DNA of 64,000 nucleotides. It comes from Streptomyces sp. NBC_01255. GTDB taxonomy: Bacteria; Actinomycetota; Actinomycetes; Streptomycetales; Streptomycetaceae. Made by a program: the position numbers and the translations under genes. The stretch lies in the NCBI RefSeq assembly GCF_036226445.1, contig NZ_CP108474.1, forward strand, positions 3,410,001-3,474,000, written 5' to 3'. Positions 36,730 to 45,484 of the stretch are shown in pieces. Numbering within the stretch: the stretch's first letter is position 1; every line of letters begins with the position of its first letter. The notes under the pieces were generated by a model, which saw only the letters and a program-made list of their open reading frames with translations, was not told where the DNA came from and ran no database searches.

Positions 36730-39174
36730 CTACAACTTCTCGACCGGCGCGTACCGCAGGAGCAGCCGCTTCGGCTTCTCGTCGCCGAAGTCGATCGTCG
36801 CCTGGGCGTCCGCGCCGACCCCCGTCACCGCCGTCACCGTGCCCAGACCGAACTGGTCGTGCGTGACGCGATCGCCGATCTGGAGGGAGATCACCGGCTT
36901 CTCACCGGCACGCCGGGTGGCGAAGCCCGAGGGGCCGGAGCGCGCGCGGGACGCGGAGAGCGAGGAGGTGATGCCCGAGGTCGGCCCGGCGGGCTTCGCC
37001 ATCGGACCGGTCCGCTTCCACTCCAGGTACGCGGGCGGGATCTCCTCCAGGAAGCGCGAGGCCGGGTTGTACGAGGGCTGGCCCCAGGCACTGCGCATCG
37101 ACGAACGGGTGAGGTAGAGCCGCTCGCGGGCGCGCGTGATGCCGACGTACGCGAGGCGCCGCTCCTCCTCCAGCTCCTTCGCCTGCCCGAGGGCGCGCAT
37201 GTGCGGGAAGACGCCGTCCTCCATGCCGGTGAGGAACACCACCGGGAACTCGAGGCCCTTGGCGGTGTGCAGCGTCATCAGCGTGATGACGCCCCGGCCC
37301 TCCTCGTCCTCGTCCGGGATCTGGTCGGAGTCGGCGACGAGGGCGACCTTCTCCAGGAACTCGGCGAGGGTCGCGGGCTCCTCGCCGCGCTCCTGCTCGA
37401 ACTCGAGGGCGACGGCGGCGAGTTCCTGGAGGTTCTCGATACGGGTCTCGTCCTGCGGGTCGGTCGAGGCCTGGAGCTCGGCCAGGTAGCCCGTGCGCTC
37501 CAGGACGGCCTCCAGGACGACGGCGGGGCCGGCGCCGGACTCGACGACGGTGCGCAGCTCGTCCATCAGCGCGTTGAAGCGCTTCACGGCGTTCGCCGAG
37601 CGGGCGGCCATGCCGTACGCCTCGTCGACCCGCTTGAGGGCCTGCGGGAAGGTGATCTTCTCCCGCAGGGAGAGGGCGTCGATCATCGCCTCGGCGCGCT
37701 CGCCGATGCCCCGCTTCGGCACGTTGAGGATGCGGCGCATCGGGACGTTGTCCTCGGGGTTGGCGAGGACCCGGAGGTACGCGAGGACGTCCCGGACCTC
37801 CTTGCGCTCGTAGAAGCGCACGCCGCCGACGACCTTGTAGGGCAGTCCGACGCGGATGAAGATCTCTTCGAAGACACGGGACTGGGCGTTGGTCCGGTAG
37901 AAGACGGCGACGTCGCCTGCCTTGGCCTCGCCGGTGTCCGTGAGCCGGTCGATCTCGTCGGCGACGAACTGTGCCTCGTCGTGCTCGGTGTCGGCGACGT
38001 AGCCGGTGATCTGCGCGCCCGCGCCCGCGTTCGTCCACAGGTTCTTGGGGCGGCGGGACTCGTTGCGCTCGATGACCGCGTTCGCCGCGGAGAGGATCGT
38101 CTGCGTGGAGCGGTAGTTCTGCTCCAGGAGGATCGTCGTCGCGTCCGGGTAGTCCTCCTCGAACTGGAGGATGTTGCGGATGGTCGCGCCGCGGAAGGCG
38201 TAGATCGACTGGTCGGCGTCGCCGACGACGCACAGCTCGGCCGGGCCGAGGTCCTCGTAGCCCGTGCCGACGAGCTCCCGTACGAGGGTGTACTGGGCGT
38301 GGTTGGTGTCCTGGTACTCGTCGACGAGGACGTGGCGGAAGCGGCGGCGGTAGTGCTCGGCGACGTCGGGGAACGCCTGGAGCAGATGGACCGTCGTCAT
38401 GATGATGTCGTCGAAGTCCAGGGCGTTGGCCTCGCGCAGCCGTGCCTGGTACATCCGGTACGCCTCGGCGAGCGTCTTCTCGAAGCCGTCGACGGCCTGG
38501 TCGGCGAAGGACTCCTCGTCGATCAGCTCGTTCTTGAGGTTCGAGATCTTGGCGCTGAAGGACTTCGGCGGGAACTTCTTCGGGTCGAGGTCCAGGTCGC
38601 GGCAGACCAGCGACATCAGCCGCTTGGAGTCGGCGGCGTCGTAGATCGAGAAGGAGGACGTGAAGCCGAGCCGCTTCGACTCGCGGCGCAGGATGCGCAC
38701 GCACGCGCTGTGGAAGGTCATGACCCACATGGCGTTGGCCCGCGGGCCGACGAGCTGCTCGACGCGCTCCTTCATCTCGCCGGCGGCCTTGTTGGTGAAG
38801 GTGATCGCCAGTATCTGGCCGGGATGGACGTGCCGCGTGCCCAGGAGGTGGGCGATGCGGTGGGTCAGCACCCGGGTCTTGCCGGAGCCGGCTCCGGCGA
38901 CGATGAGCAGCGGGGTGTCGGTGTGGACGACGGCGGCGCGCTGCTCGTCGTTCAGCCCGTCCAGGAGCGCGGCCGGGTCCACGACGGGGCGCGCCGCGCC
39001 GTCGCGGTAGTAAGCGTCCCGGGGCGGGGGCGCGTCGAAGTGCTCCCCGAAGAGGTCGTGCGGGACCTGCTCGGGGACCGGGGCACCGTGCTCGTCGTCC
39101 TCGGGCGGGGGCGGGGCCTCCCCCGAGGAGTTCTGGAGGCCGGCCAGGAAGCTGTCGTCAAAGAGGCTGCTCAT
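36730..39174 (-). CDS. pcrA: ATP-dependent DNA helicase PcrA/UvrD
   Basis: 814 residues. This 3'-5' SF1A helicase acts in repair and removal of blocked complexes. An acidic N-terminal extension of about 65 residues precedes Q motif LNDEQRAAV, Walker A VAGAGSGKTRVLT (94-100), ITFTNKAAGEMKERV (Ia), VDEYQDTNHAQ (II), GDADQSIYAFRGA (III), EQNYRST (IV), TLHTAKGLEFPVV (V) and RLAYVGITRARERLYL (VI). The C-terminal region ends in the typical Tudor-like stretch (GDRVTHDQFGLGTVTAVTG). A RecA-NDp-type promoter sits at 39184-39206, with its -10 about 9 nt before the ATG, so the mRNA is nearly leaderless. This indicates DNA-damage induction. Confidence 0.97.
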   Translation of the reverse strand: MSSLFDDSFLAGLQNSSGEAPPPPEDDEHGAPVPEQVPHDLFGEHFDAPPPRDAYYRDGAARPVVDPAALLDGLNDEQRAAVVHTDTPLLIVAGAGSGKTRVLTHRIAHLLGTRHVHPGQILAITFTNKAAGEMKERVEQLVGPRANAMWVMTFHSACVRILRRESKRLGFTSSFSIYDAADSKRLMSLVCRDLDLDPKKFPPKSFSAKISNLKNELIDEESFADQAVDGFEKTLAEAYRMYQARLREANALDFDDIIMTTVHLLQAFPDVAEHYRRRFRHVLVDEYQDTNHAQYTLVRELVGTGYEDLGPAELCVVGDADQSIYAFRGATIRNILQFEEDYPDATTILLEQNYRSTQTILSAANAVIERNESRRPKNLWTNAGAGAQITGYVADTEHDEAQFVADEIDRLTDTGEAKAGDVAVFYRTNAQSRVFEEIFIRVGLPYKVVGGVRFYERKEVRDVLAYLRVLANPEDNVPMRRILNVPKRGIGERAEAMIDALSLREKITFPQALKRVDEAYGMAARSANAVKRFNALMDELRTVVESGAGPAVVLEAVLERTGYLAELQASTDPQDETRIENLQELAAVALEFEQERGEEPATLAEFLEKVALVADSDQIPDEDEEGRGVITLMTLHTAKGLEFPVVFLTGMEDGVFPHMRALGQAKELEEERRLAYVGITRARERLYLTRSSMRSAWGQPSYNPASRFLEEIPPAYLEWKRTGPMAKPAGPTSGITSSLSASRARSGPSGFATRRAGEKPVISLQIGDRVTHDQFGLGTVTAVTGVGADAQATIDFGDEKPKRLLLRYAPVEKL

Positions 39175-39183
39175 CGCCTCACG

Positions 39184-39206
39184 AGTCTAGGACGCCCCAC
39201 CGACAT
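39184..39206 (-). promoter_or_regulatory. RecA-NDp (PafBC)-type promoter of pcrA
   Basis: On the minus strand: ATGTCGGTG (39206-39198), 8 nt, TAGACT (39189-39184), against TTGTCRGTG-N8-TANNNT (one mismatch, in the first base). The transcript start is predicted within a few nt of the ATG at 39174. Confidence 0.78.
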
Positions 39207-39253
39207 CCGGGTCCGCCTTCGGGACGGCCTTCGTCACGCTCCCGGGAAACGGG

Positions 39254-39607
39254 TCACACCCAGAGGGTGGCGATGAAGATGTTCGCCGTGGTGAGGGCGC
39301 CGACCGCGGCGAAAAGGCCCTTGTCGACCTTCTCCTCGTCGCGCTTGACGTAGACCAGTCCGAGGATCACGACGAGCACGGCCAGCTTGATGCCGATCTT
39401 GATGTTGTTCACGGTCTGGTCGTCGGCCTGGTTGAGGCCGACGAGCGCGACGCCCGTGATCAGCATGACCAGCGCACCGTGCAGCATCGCCGGGGTGAAA
39501 CGGGCCGTACCGGCGCCCATCGCCTTCATCTGGGTGAGGAATCCGCCCAGGAGGGAGGCGATACCGATGATGTGCAGGGCGACGAAGACATTGATGAGTA
39601 CGTCCAT
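39254..39607 (-). CDS. Small four-helix membrane protein
   Basis: 117 residues; ATG 39607 (MDVLINVFVALHIIGIASLL). Four hydrophobic helices cover almost the whole chain (the start segment; ALVMLITGVALVGLN; IGIKLAVLVVILGLVYV; LFAAVGALTTANIFIATLWV), with His13 in the first. It is a conserved Streptomyces integral membrane protein of unknown role. It shares its direction with pcrA, but the pcrA promoter lies in the short gap between them, so it has its own transcript. Confidence 0.85.
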   Translation of the reverse strand: MDVLINVFVALHIIGIASLLGGFLTQMKAMGAGTARFTPAMLHGALVMLITGVALVGLNQADDQTVNNIKIGIKLAVLVVILGLVYVKRDEEKVDKGLFAAVGALTTANIFIATLWV

Positions 39608-39952
39608 GGGCGGAGCCTAACCGGGGCCTTAGCACCACTCTCCGGCCGGGTCCACTGCCTCCGGTGCTTCGGTCGGTCGTCTGCCGCAATGTCTCCCGGG
39701 CCGTCACCCCGGACGAACGAGATCGGTCCATGTCCATCACCTGCCGCCAATAGCGGTCAAGTCACTGCCGGGGCGTGACCCCGAGGTTTAGCGTCCTCCA
39801 GCAGGTGGCCGGCTCCCACCACCGCCGGTCACCCGGCGGCTGCCGGTCATCCCCGCCAGGAAAACCCGGCGGCGGTCCGTCTCCCCTGTGCGGCCCGCCG
39901 TCGGCCCGGCGGGCACCGTTCCCCCGCAGGGAAGAGGATGTGACCCGCCCTC
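39608..39952. other. Divergent intergenic region upstream of NlpC gene
   Basis: 345 bp without a gene. It must hold the promoters of the 117-residue protein (minus) and the NlpC/P60 gene (plus). I see GC-rich short stems (for example CGCCGGTCACCCGGCGG near 39820) but no c-di-AMP riboswitch signature and no convincing hexamers. Confidence 0.5.
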
Positions 39953-41095
39953 GTGGCAGCGCACCGAAAACCCAGGCCGTCCCCGCTCGGTGGTCCGGCG
40001 GTCCGCACCGCCGCCACCCTCGCCCTCGCCTCCGCGGCGACCGCGACGCTCTTCGAGGGGTCCGGGCACGCGGACCCCCGACTCACCACCGCCCAGGTCA
40101 AGGCGAAGGTCGACCGGCTCTACCACGAGGCCGAGGTCGCGACGGAGAAGTACAACGGGGCGAAGGAGCGGGCCGACGCCTCCCGCGCGGCGTTCGACCG
40201 GCTGCGCGACGAGGCCGCCCGCAGGGCCGAGCGCCTCAACACCGCCCGGGACGGGCTCGGGGCCATGGCCACCGCGCAGTACCGCTCCGGCGGCCTCGAC
40301 CCCGCCGTGCAGCTCGCCCTCACGTCCGACCCCGACGAGTACCTGGAGCGGGCCGCGCTCGCGGAGAAGGCCGCGGACCGGCAGGCGAAGGCCGTCACCG
40401 CCGTGCGGCGCGAACTCGGCGCGCTCCGGCAGCTGCGCGACGAGTCCGCGGGACGGCTGACCGCACTGCGCGGGCACGAGGAGGAGCTGCGGCGGCAGAA
40501 GGCCGTCGTCCTCGGCAAGCTGGAGGCGGCCAGGACCCTGCTCGCCCGGCTGACGGCGGAGGAGCGCGCCCGGTACGACGCCGCCGTCGCGGCCCGGGAC
40601 AGCGCCCGCGCCCCGGAAGGCAACGGCACGAGCATCGGTACGCGTACGGACGGCGGTACGGCCACGGGCGCCGGAACCGGCGGCTCGACGGCGGCGCGCG
40701 CCGATCGATCCTCAGGCGACGAGCGCGGCCCCGTGACCGCCCCGAACACCCGGGCCGCCGAGGCCGTCTCCTTCGCCCGCGCACAGCTCGGCAAGCCGTA
40801 CGTGTGGGGAGCGACGGGTCCGTCCGCGTACGACTGCTCCGGGCTCACCCAGGCCGCCTGGCGCGCGGCCGGCGTCTCCCTGCCGCGCACCACGTACACC
40901 CAGATCAACGCCGGCCAGCGCGTCTCCCGCTCCCAGCTCGCCCCCGGTGACCTGGTGTTCTTCTACTCGGGGATCAGCCATGTCGGGCTCTACATCGGCG
41001 GCGGCCAGATGATCCACGCCCCCCGCCCCGGCGCCCCGGTGCGGGTAGCCCCGATCGACGAGATGCCCTTCGCCGGAGCGACCCGCGTGGGGTGA
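39953..41095 (+). CDS. NlpC/P60 cell-wall endopeptidase
   Basis: 380 residues; GTG 39953. An N-terminal signal-like segment (AVRTAATLALASAATATLF, 16-34) is followed by a long coiled coil (about 43-215; KAKVDRLYHEAEVATEKYNG and later) and a Gly/Thr linker. The C-terminal NlpC/P60 domain (about 265-380) has Cys295 in YDCSGLTQ, His343 in SHVGLYIGG and His355. This layout is that of RipA-like D,L-endopeptidases that cut peptidoglycan stems and are held inactive by the coiled coil. The gene end lies in a 14-bp tandem duplication that contains the stop codon. Confidence 0.95.
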   Translation: MAAHRKPRPSPLGGPAVRTAATLALASAATATLFEGSGHADPRLTTAQVKAKVDRLYHEAEVATEKYNGAKERADASRAAFDRLRDEAARRAERLNTARDGLGAMATAQYRSGGLDPAVQLALTSDPDEYLERAALAEKAADRQAKAVTAVRRELGALRQLRDESAGRLTALRGHEEELRRQKAVVLGKLEAARTLLARLTAEERARYDAAVAARDSARAPEGNGTSIGTRTDGGTATGAGTGGSTAARADRSSGDERGPVTAPNTRAAEAVSFARAQLGKPYVWGATGPSAYDCSGLTQAAWRAAGVSLPRTTYTQINAGQRVSRSQLAPGDLVFFYSGISHVGLYIGGGQMIHAPRPGAPVRVAPIDEMPFAGATRVG

Positions 41096-41112
41096 CCGGC
41101 GTGGGGTGACCG
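41085..41112. repeat. 14-bp tandem duplication across NlpC stop codon
   Basis: GCGTGGGGTGACCG occurs twice in direct succession. The TGA (41093-41095) is in the first copy and again, out of frame for the gene, in the second. Confidence 0.92.
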
Positions 41113-41137
41113 GCTGTCGCGGCCCGGGTGGGGTCGT

Positions 41138-41860
41138 TCAGACCAGGCGGCGGGCGGTGGCCCAGCGGGTCAGCTCATGGCGGTTGGAGAGCTGGAGCTT
41201 CCGCAGCACCGCCGAGACGTGCGACTCGACCGTCTTCACCGAGATGTAGAGCTGCTTGGCGATCTCCTTGTACGCGTAGCCGCGGGCGATCAGCCGCAGC
41301 ACCTCGCGCTCCCGCTGCGTGAGCCGGTCCAGGTCCTCGTCCACGGGCGGCGCGTCCGTCGAGGCGAAGGCGTCGAGGACGAACCCGGCCAGGCGGGGCG
41401 AGAAGACGGCGTCGCCCTCCTGGACACGGAAGATCGAGTCGACCAGGTCGGTACCGGTGATCGTCTTCGTGACGTAGCCGCGGGCACCGCCCCGGATCAC
41501 CCCGATCACGTCCTCGGCCGCGTCCGAGACGGACAGCGCCAGGAAACGGACCGGGTCCTCGGAGGCCACCATCAGGCTCGCGCAGCGGCGCAACACCTCG
41601 ACGCCGCCACCGCCCGGCAGGTGCACGTCGAGGAGGACGACCTCGGGCCGGGTCGCGGTGATGACCGTGACCGCCTGGTCGACGTCGGCGGCCTCGCCCA
41701 CCACCTCGACCCCGGTGACCTCGGTCCGGCCGATCTCCGCCTGCACGCCCGTACGGAACATGCGGTGGTCGTCGACGAGCACGACCCGCACCCGGCGTTC
41801 CGTACCCGGCGCCGTCGCCCCCGCCTCGGCCCCGGTCGCTGCCCCGGTCTCGTCGCTCAT
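41138..41860 (-). CDS. NarL/LuxR-family response regulator
   Basis: 240 residues. The receiver domain (24-145) has Asp30-Asp31, phospho-acceptor Asp78 in VVLLDVHLPGG, and Lys near 132 in GYVTKTI. The C-terminal LuxR HTH (178-235) has LTQREREVLRLIARGYAYKE and TVESHVSAVLRKL. It is paired with the PspC-histidine kinase upstream (4-nt ATGA overlap) and probably regulates the divergent PspC gene and its own operon through the TCAGGG/CCCTGA dyads at 43157-43226. It probably responds to cell-envelope stress, by analogy with LiaR. Confidence 0.95.
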   Translation of the reverse strand: MSDETGAATGAEAGATAPGTERRVRVVLVDDHRMFRTGVQAEIGRTEVTGVEVVGEAADVDQAVTVITATRPEVVLLDVHLPGGGGVEVLRRCASLMVASEDPVRFLALSVSDAAEDVIGVIRGGARGYVTKTITGTDLVDSIFRVQEGDAVFSPRLAGFVLDAFASTDAPPVDEDLDRLTQREREVLRLIARGYAYKEIAKQLYISVKTVESHVSAVLRKLQLSNRHELTRWATARRLV

Positions 41861-43122
41861 CCGTCCGCCCTCTCCATCTCAAGCTCCACTTCGGTGCCCC
41901 CGCCCGGCACGGACCGCAACCGGGCCGAACCGCCGTTGCGCTGCATACGGCCGATGATCGATTCTCGTACGCCCATCCGATCCTCGGGTACCGCGTCCAG
42001 GTCGAAGCCCGGACCGCGGTCCCGCACCGAGACGAAGACCATGCGGCCCTCCACCTCGGCGAAAACCTGCACCGCCCCGCCCTCGCCACCGTACTTGGCG
42101 GCGTTCACCATCGCCTCGCGCGCGGACTGCATCTGTGCGGTCAGTTTCTCGTCGAGCGGGCAGTCGCCGACGACGACCACCTCCAACGGGACTCCGTGCT
42201 TGTCCTCGACCTCCGCCGCGGCCTTCTTCACCGCTTCCGCGAGGGTCGCGGGCTCCTCCTCGTCCCGGCCGGTGCCCTCGGGCTTGTAGAGCCAGTTCCG
42301 CAGCTCCCGCTCCTGTGCGCGGGCGAGCCGGCGCACCTCCCCCGCTTCGTCGGCGTTGCGCTGGATCAGCGTGAGGGTGTGCAGCACCGAGTCGTGGACG
42401 TGCGCCGCGACCTCGGCGCGCTCCTGCGCGCGAATGCGCATGGTCCGCTCCTCCGTGAGGTCCTGCGACATCCGGACCAGCCAGGGCCCCGCGAGCAGGG
42501 CTATCCCGGTGAGCACCGCGACGGCGGCGGTGAAGGCCGTCCCGAGCTGGGCGACGGAGCCGCGGACCACCACGAAGACCGCGAGGCCGGTGCCGACGAG
42601 GGCGACGCCGACGAGTCCGCGGGCGACCTGGAGGGTCCGTCTGTGCCGGCCGGCATCGGTCCAGCTGGCCCGGCGGGCGTTGTCCGCCTGGCGCCAGACG
42701 AGGACGACACCGACGCAGATGAGGAGGACGGGCCAGACGTACCGCCCGTACTCGTTGTCGATGCTGATGTTCCCGACGAGGATCGCGCCGCCGATCGCGA
42801 GCGCGATCAGGGCGAAGACCTGTCCGCGGTCGGGCTTGCGCAGCCGGCGGCGGCCGTCCGGAGTGATCTCGAAGACGGGGCGGGGAGCGGCCCGGCCTCC
42901 GACACCGAGCGGGACGACGATCCAGAAGACCGCGTAGAGCAGGCCTCCGAGCCCGTCGGTGAAGAAGAGCACCGCGAACAGCGCGCGCACCCAGACGACC
43001 GGGAGTCCGAGGTGGCCCGCGAGGCCGCTTGCGACACCACCGAGCCACCGCCCGTCGGCGCTCCGGTAGAGCCTGCGCACGGGTGGTTCGTCGGTCTCGG
43101 TGACACGAGCGGCTGCGGACAT
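41857..43122 (-). CDS. PspC-domain sensor histidine kinase
   Basis: 421 residues from ATG 43122. The N-terminal PspC domain (RRLYRSADGRWLGGVASGLA, then HLGLPVVWVR) includes two membrane segments. Further helices follow (VFALIALAIGGAILVG; YVWPVLLICVGVVLVW; LVGVALVGTGLAVFVVV; AVAVLTGIALLAG). The HisKA_3 phosphoacceptor is His243 in AAHVHDSVLHTL. A HATPase domain has ANXXK-type MVNAAKYG and VRDRGPGFDLD. PspC-linked kinases sense membrane or envelope damage. It is the first gene of an operon with the NarL regulator. Confidence 0.94.
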   Translation of the reverse strand: MSAAARVTETDEPPVRRLYRSADGRWLGGVASGLAGHLGLPVVWVRALFAVLFFTDGLGGLLYAVFWIVVPLGVGGRAAPRPVFEITPDGRRRLRKPDRGQVFALIALAIGGAILVGNISIDNEYGRYVWPVLLICVGVVLVWRQADNARRASWTDAGRHRRTLQVARGLVGVALVGTGLAVFVVVRGSVAQLGTAFTAAVAVLTGIALLAGPWLVRMSQDLTEERTMRIRAQERAEVAAHVHDSVLHTLTLIQRNADEAGEVRRLARAQERELRNWLYKPEGTGRDEEEPATLAEAVKKAAAEVEDKHGVPLEVVVVGDCPLDEKLTAQMQSAREAMVNAAKYGGEGGAVQVFAEVEGRMVFVSVRDRGPGFDLDAVPEDRMGVRESIIGRMQRNGGSARLRSVPGGGTEVELEMERADG

Positions 43123-43156
43123 GCACCGATCGTCACACGTTCGGCCTGCCCCGGAC

Positions 43157-43226
43157 ATCAGGGTCGGCCCTGAGATCGCCCCTGGTAACGCCTCAGGGGC
43201 GACACCCCTTCGAATATCAGGGTCGG
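43157..43226. promoter_or_regulatory. TCAGGG/CCCTGA dyads between HK and PspC genes
   Basis: TCAGGG-TCGG-CCCTGA (43158-43173), CCCCTG-N9-CAGGGG (43179-43199) and ATCAGGGTCGG (43157-43167, again at 43216-43226) fill the 156-bp divergent promoter region. The 11-bp copies are 59 bp apart. This is the place and form expected for binding sites of the cognate response regulator. Confidence 0.6.
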
Positions 43227-43278
43227 GCCAGGGTCGGTCCCGGTGCCGCTCCGGGTCACGGGCCGTCACCATGGACGC

Positions 43279-44619
43279 ATGACGAGTTCGAAGCCTTCGA
43301 CCCACGAGGCCCCGCCGCCGGCGGAGGCCGATGCCTCTCTGCCTCTGCAGCGTTCGCGGAGCGGCAAGCTCGTCGGCGGAGTCTGCGCCGGCCTCGGCCG
43401 GCACTTCGACCTCGACCCGGTGATCTTCCGGATCACGGTCGGCGTGCTGTCCGTGACAGGCGGCGTCGGCCTGATCTTCTACGGCTTCGCGTGGCTGCTC
43501 GTTCCGCTCGCGGGCGAGGAGGAGAACGAGGCACGCAGACTGCTGACGGGCCGGGTCACCGGCGCCTCCCTGTCTGCCGTGTTCATGGCGCTGATCGGCT
43601 GCGGGATCTTCCTGTCGATGCTGCGCAGCGGGTCGATGCTGGGCTTCACGATGCTGCTGTCGCTCGCGGTGTGCGGCGCGGCGGTCTGGTCGCGGCGCCG
43701 GGCGGCCGGCAGCGAGGCGGAGAGCCGGATCGAGACGGCGGCCGCCCAGATGGTCGCCGAGGCGCCTCCCGAGACCAAGGCCCCGCCCCGCGTCGAGTAC
43801 CAGTCCTGGTGGAAGGGCCCGATCGTCAAGGACGGATCGACGGGCAGGGTGGCGCTCGGCTATCTCTGGGGACCGCACGGCATCCCCGACGAGGACGGCA
43901 AGGTCGACGGCGAGGTGCCGAGGCCCGGAAGCCAGTGGGGACCGGATCCCTCCCGCGCCGACCGGCCGGCTCCGTCCATCCGGCGGAGCCCGCTCTCCAT
44001 CGCCGGTCTCGTCCAGCTGCTCGCCCTGCTCGCGGCCGGCCTCGGCACCGCCCTCACCTGGGAGTCCGAGCCGCTGGGCAGGAGCCTGGCGACAGGGCTG
44101 GTGGCCGCCCTCGCGGTGTTCGGCCTGGGCCTCGTCGTCAGCAGCTTCCTCGGCCGCACCGGGTTCGGGACGGTCTTCCTCACCATCCTCACGGCCTGCC
44201 TGCTCGCCGGGGCGGTGGCCCTGCCCGACCGGATCACCACGGACTGGGTCCGCGAGACGTGGAAGCCGGCCTCCGTCGCCGCGGTGCAGCCGCACTACGA
44301 GCTGGGGACCGGCGTGGGCCTGCTCGACTTGTCGGCGCTGCCGGTCCCCGCGGGCACGACCGTCGCCACCCGGGCCGAGGTGGGCGCCGGACAGCTCAAG
44401 GTGGTCGTCCCGAAGGACGTGGTCGTGAAGCTCCACGCCGAGGTGGGGCTCGGCGATCTCCAGCTTCCCGGACAGCCCGCGGACGACATCGACATCGCCC
44501 CGGACCAGGTCGAGACCCGCACGATCGCCCCGCCGGCCGGGATCGCCCCGGCAGGCACGCTGGACCTCTCGCTCGAGGTCGGCATCGGACAGGTGGAGGT
44601 CACCCGTGCTGCTTCATGA
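43279..44619 (+). CDS. PspC/LiaF-like membrane protein
   Basis: 446 residues; ATG 43279. PspC domain at about 28-90 (LQRSRSGKLVGGVCAGLGRH, then IFYGFAWLLVPLAGEEE). Several more transmembrane helices follow. The C-terminal beta-rich domain (about 350-446: GVGLLDLSALPVPAGTTVAT, GAGQLKVVVPKDVVVKLHAE, GDLQL, VGIGQVEV) has the repeating pattern of LiaF/DUF2154 'toast-rack' domains. LiaF-type proteins control a neighbouring kinase. It is divergent from the HK-RR pair, giving a LiaFSR-like set. It overlaps the next small gene by 14 nt. Confidence 0.92.
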   Translation: MTSSKPSTHEAPPPAEADASLPLQRSRSGKLVGGVCAGLGRHFDLDPVIFRITVGVLSVTGGVGLIFYGFAWLLVPLAGEEENEARRLLTGRVTGASLSAVFMALIGCGIFLSMLRSGSMLGFTMLLSLAVCGAAVWSRRRAAGSEAESRIETAAAQMVAEAPPETKAPPRVEYQSWWKGPIVKDGSTGRVALGYLWGPHGIPDEDGKVDGEVPRPGSQWGPDPSRADRPAPSIRRSPLSIAGLVQLLALLAAGLGTALTWESEPLGRSLATGLVAALAVFGLGLVVSSFLGRTGFGTVFLTILTACLLAGAVALPDRITTDWVRETWKPASVAAVQPHYELGTGVGLLDLSALPVPAGTTVATRAEVGAGQLKVVVPKDVVVKLHAEVGLGDLQLPGQPADDIDIAPDQVETRTIAPPAGIAPAGTLDLSLEVGIGQVEVTRAAS

Positions 44620-44869
44620 GTTCCGCCCCGGCCGGCTGCTCGTCGGCCTCACCGCCCTCGCCCTGGCCGCCCTGTACGCGGGCGACCTCACCGGTGCCTG
44701 GACGACCCCGTGGTACGCGGTGATCCCGGTGCTCTGCGGCGGCCTGGGCACGGCCGCCCTGGTGACCTGGGTCGCCTATCGAATACGGCGCCGTCGATCC
44801 GCGAGGAACCTGTCCGCCGACAGCTCGGAGGCCCCTGCCAGCAGCAGCGGAAGCCAGGCCATCAGATAG
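44606..44869 (+). CDS. Small two-helix membrane protein
   Basis: 87 residues; GTG 44606 with AGGTGGAGGT upstream, overlapping the PspC gene by 14 nt. Two hydrophobic helices (LLVGLTALALAALYAG and YAVIPVLCGGLGTAALVTWV) are joined by a short loop. A basic C-tail (RIRRRRSARN) is cytoplasmic. Its 3' end overlaps the DoxX gene antisense by 94 bp. It is probably coupled to the LiaF-like gene. The function is unknown. Confidence 0.75.
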   Translation: MLLHEFRPGRLLVGLTALALAALYAGDLTGAWTTPWYAVIPVLCGGLGTAALVTWVAYRIRRRRSARNLSADSSEAPASSSGSQAIR

Positions 44870-45393
44870 GCGAGGTCGTTGCCGAGGTAGTACGGGCTCA
44901 CCTGCCAGCTCACGGTCAGCCAGAGGCTCAGGGAGATCAGCACGCCGCCGAGCGCCGCCACGCGGGCGTAGAGACCGAGCAGGGTCCCGATCCCGACGGC
45001 GAGCTCTCCGAAGGCGATGGCGTACCCGAAGCCGGCGGGGTTCTTGAGGGCGAGGTCGACGAGGGCGGGGATCGCCGAGCTGTCCCGCACGGCGCGCATC
45101 GTCTCGCCGATGGAGCCGCTGCCCTCGGCGGCGAAGAAGGCGGAGTCGGTGAGCTTGTCGAGCGCGGCGTAGACGAACGTGACCCCGAGGAAGAGCCGCA
45201 GCGGAAGGAGGGCGTAGCGGGAGGCGACGGCCTTCCATCGGTCGAAGCTGACCTGCCACCGGGCGAAGGTGGCCTTCCGCCGGGCGCGGCGGCCGGTTCC
45301 GCCCTGGTCTCCCGGGCCTCCGGAAGCGCCCGGACCGCCGGTCCCGCCCGGGTCGCCTGGCGTGTCGTTCGTCCGGTCCGCTCGTCCCGTCAT
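44776..45393 (-). CDS. DoxX family membrane protein
   Basis: 205 residues; ATG 45393. A Gly/Thr/Arg-rich N-terminal 40 residues precede four helices of the DoxX fold: LLPLRLFLGVTFVYAALDKL, PAGFGYAIAFGELAVGIGTL, VAALGGVLISLSLWLTVSWQ, and LAYLMAWLPLLLAGASEL. Family members are quinone-linked or redox-related membrane proteins, mostly uncharacterised. Its 3' end overlaps the small gene on the other strand, so transcripts from the two may interact. Confidence 0.9.
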   Translation of the reverse strand: MTGRADRTNDTPGDPGGTGGPGASGGPGDQGGTGRRARRKATFARWQVSFDRWKAVASRYALLPLRLFLGVTFVYAALDKLTDSAFFAAEGSGSIGETMRAVRDSSAIPALVDLALKNPAGFGYAIAFGELAVGIGTLLGLYARVAALGGVLISLSLWLTVSWQVSPYYLGNDLAYLMAWLPLLLAGASELSADRFLADRRRRIR

Positions 45394-45484
45394 CGTCGGT
45401 CACCTCTCCATGCCCCGTACGACTGTTCGCGGAACGATTCTCCTCGGACCAGCGCCCGAGGGACACGTGGAGAGGGCCGGACGC

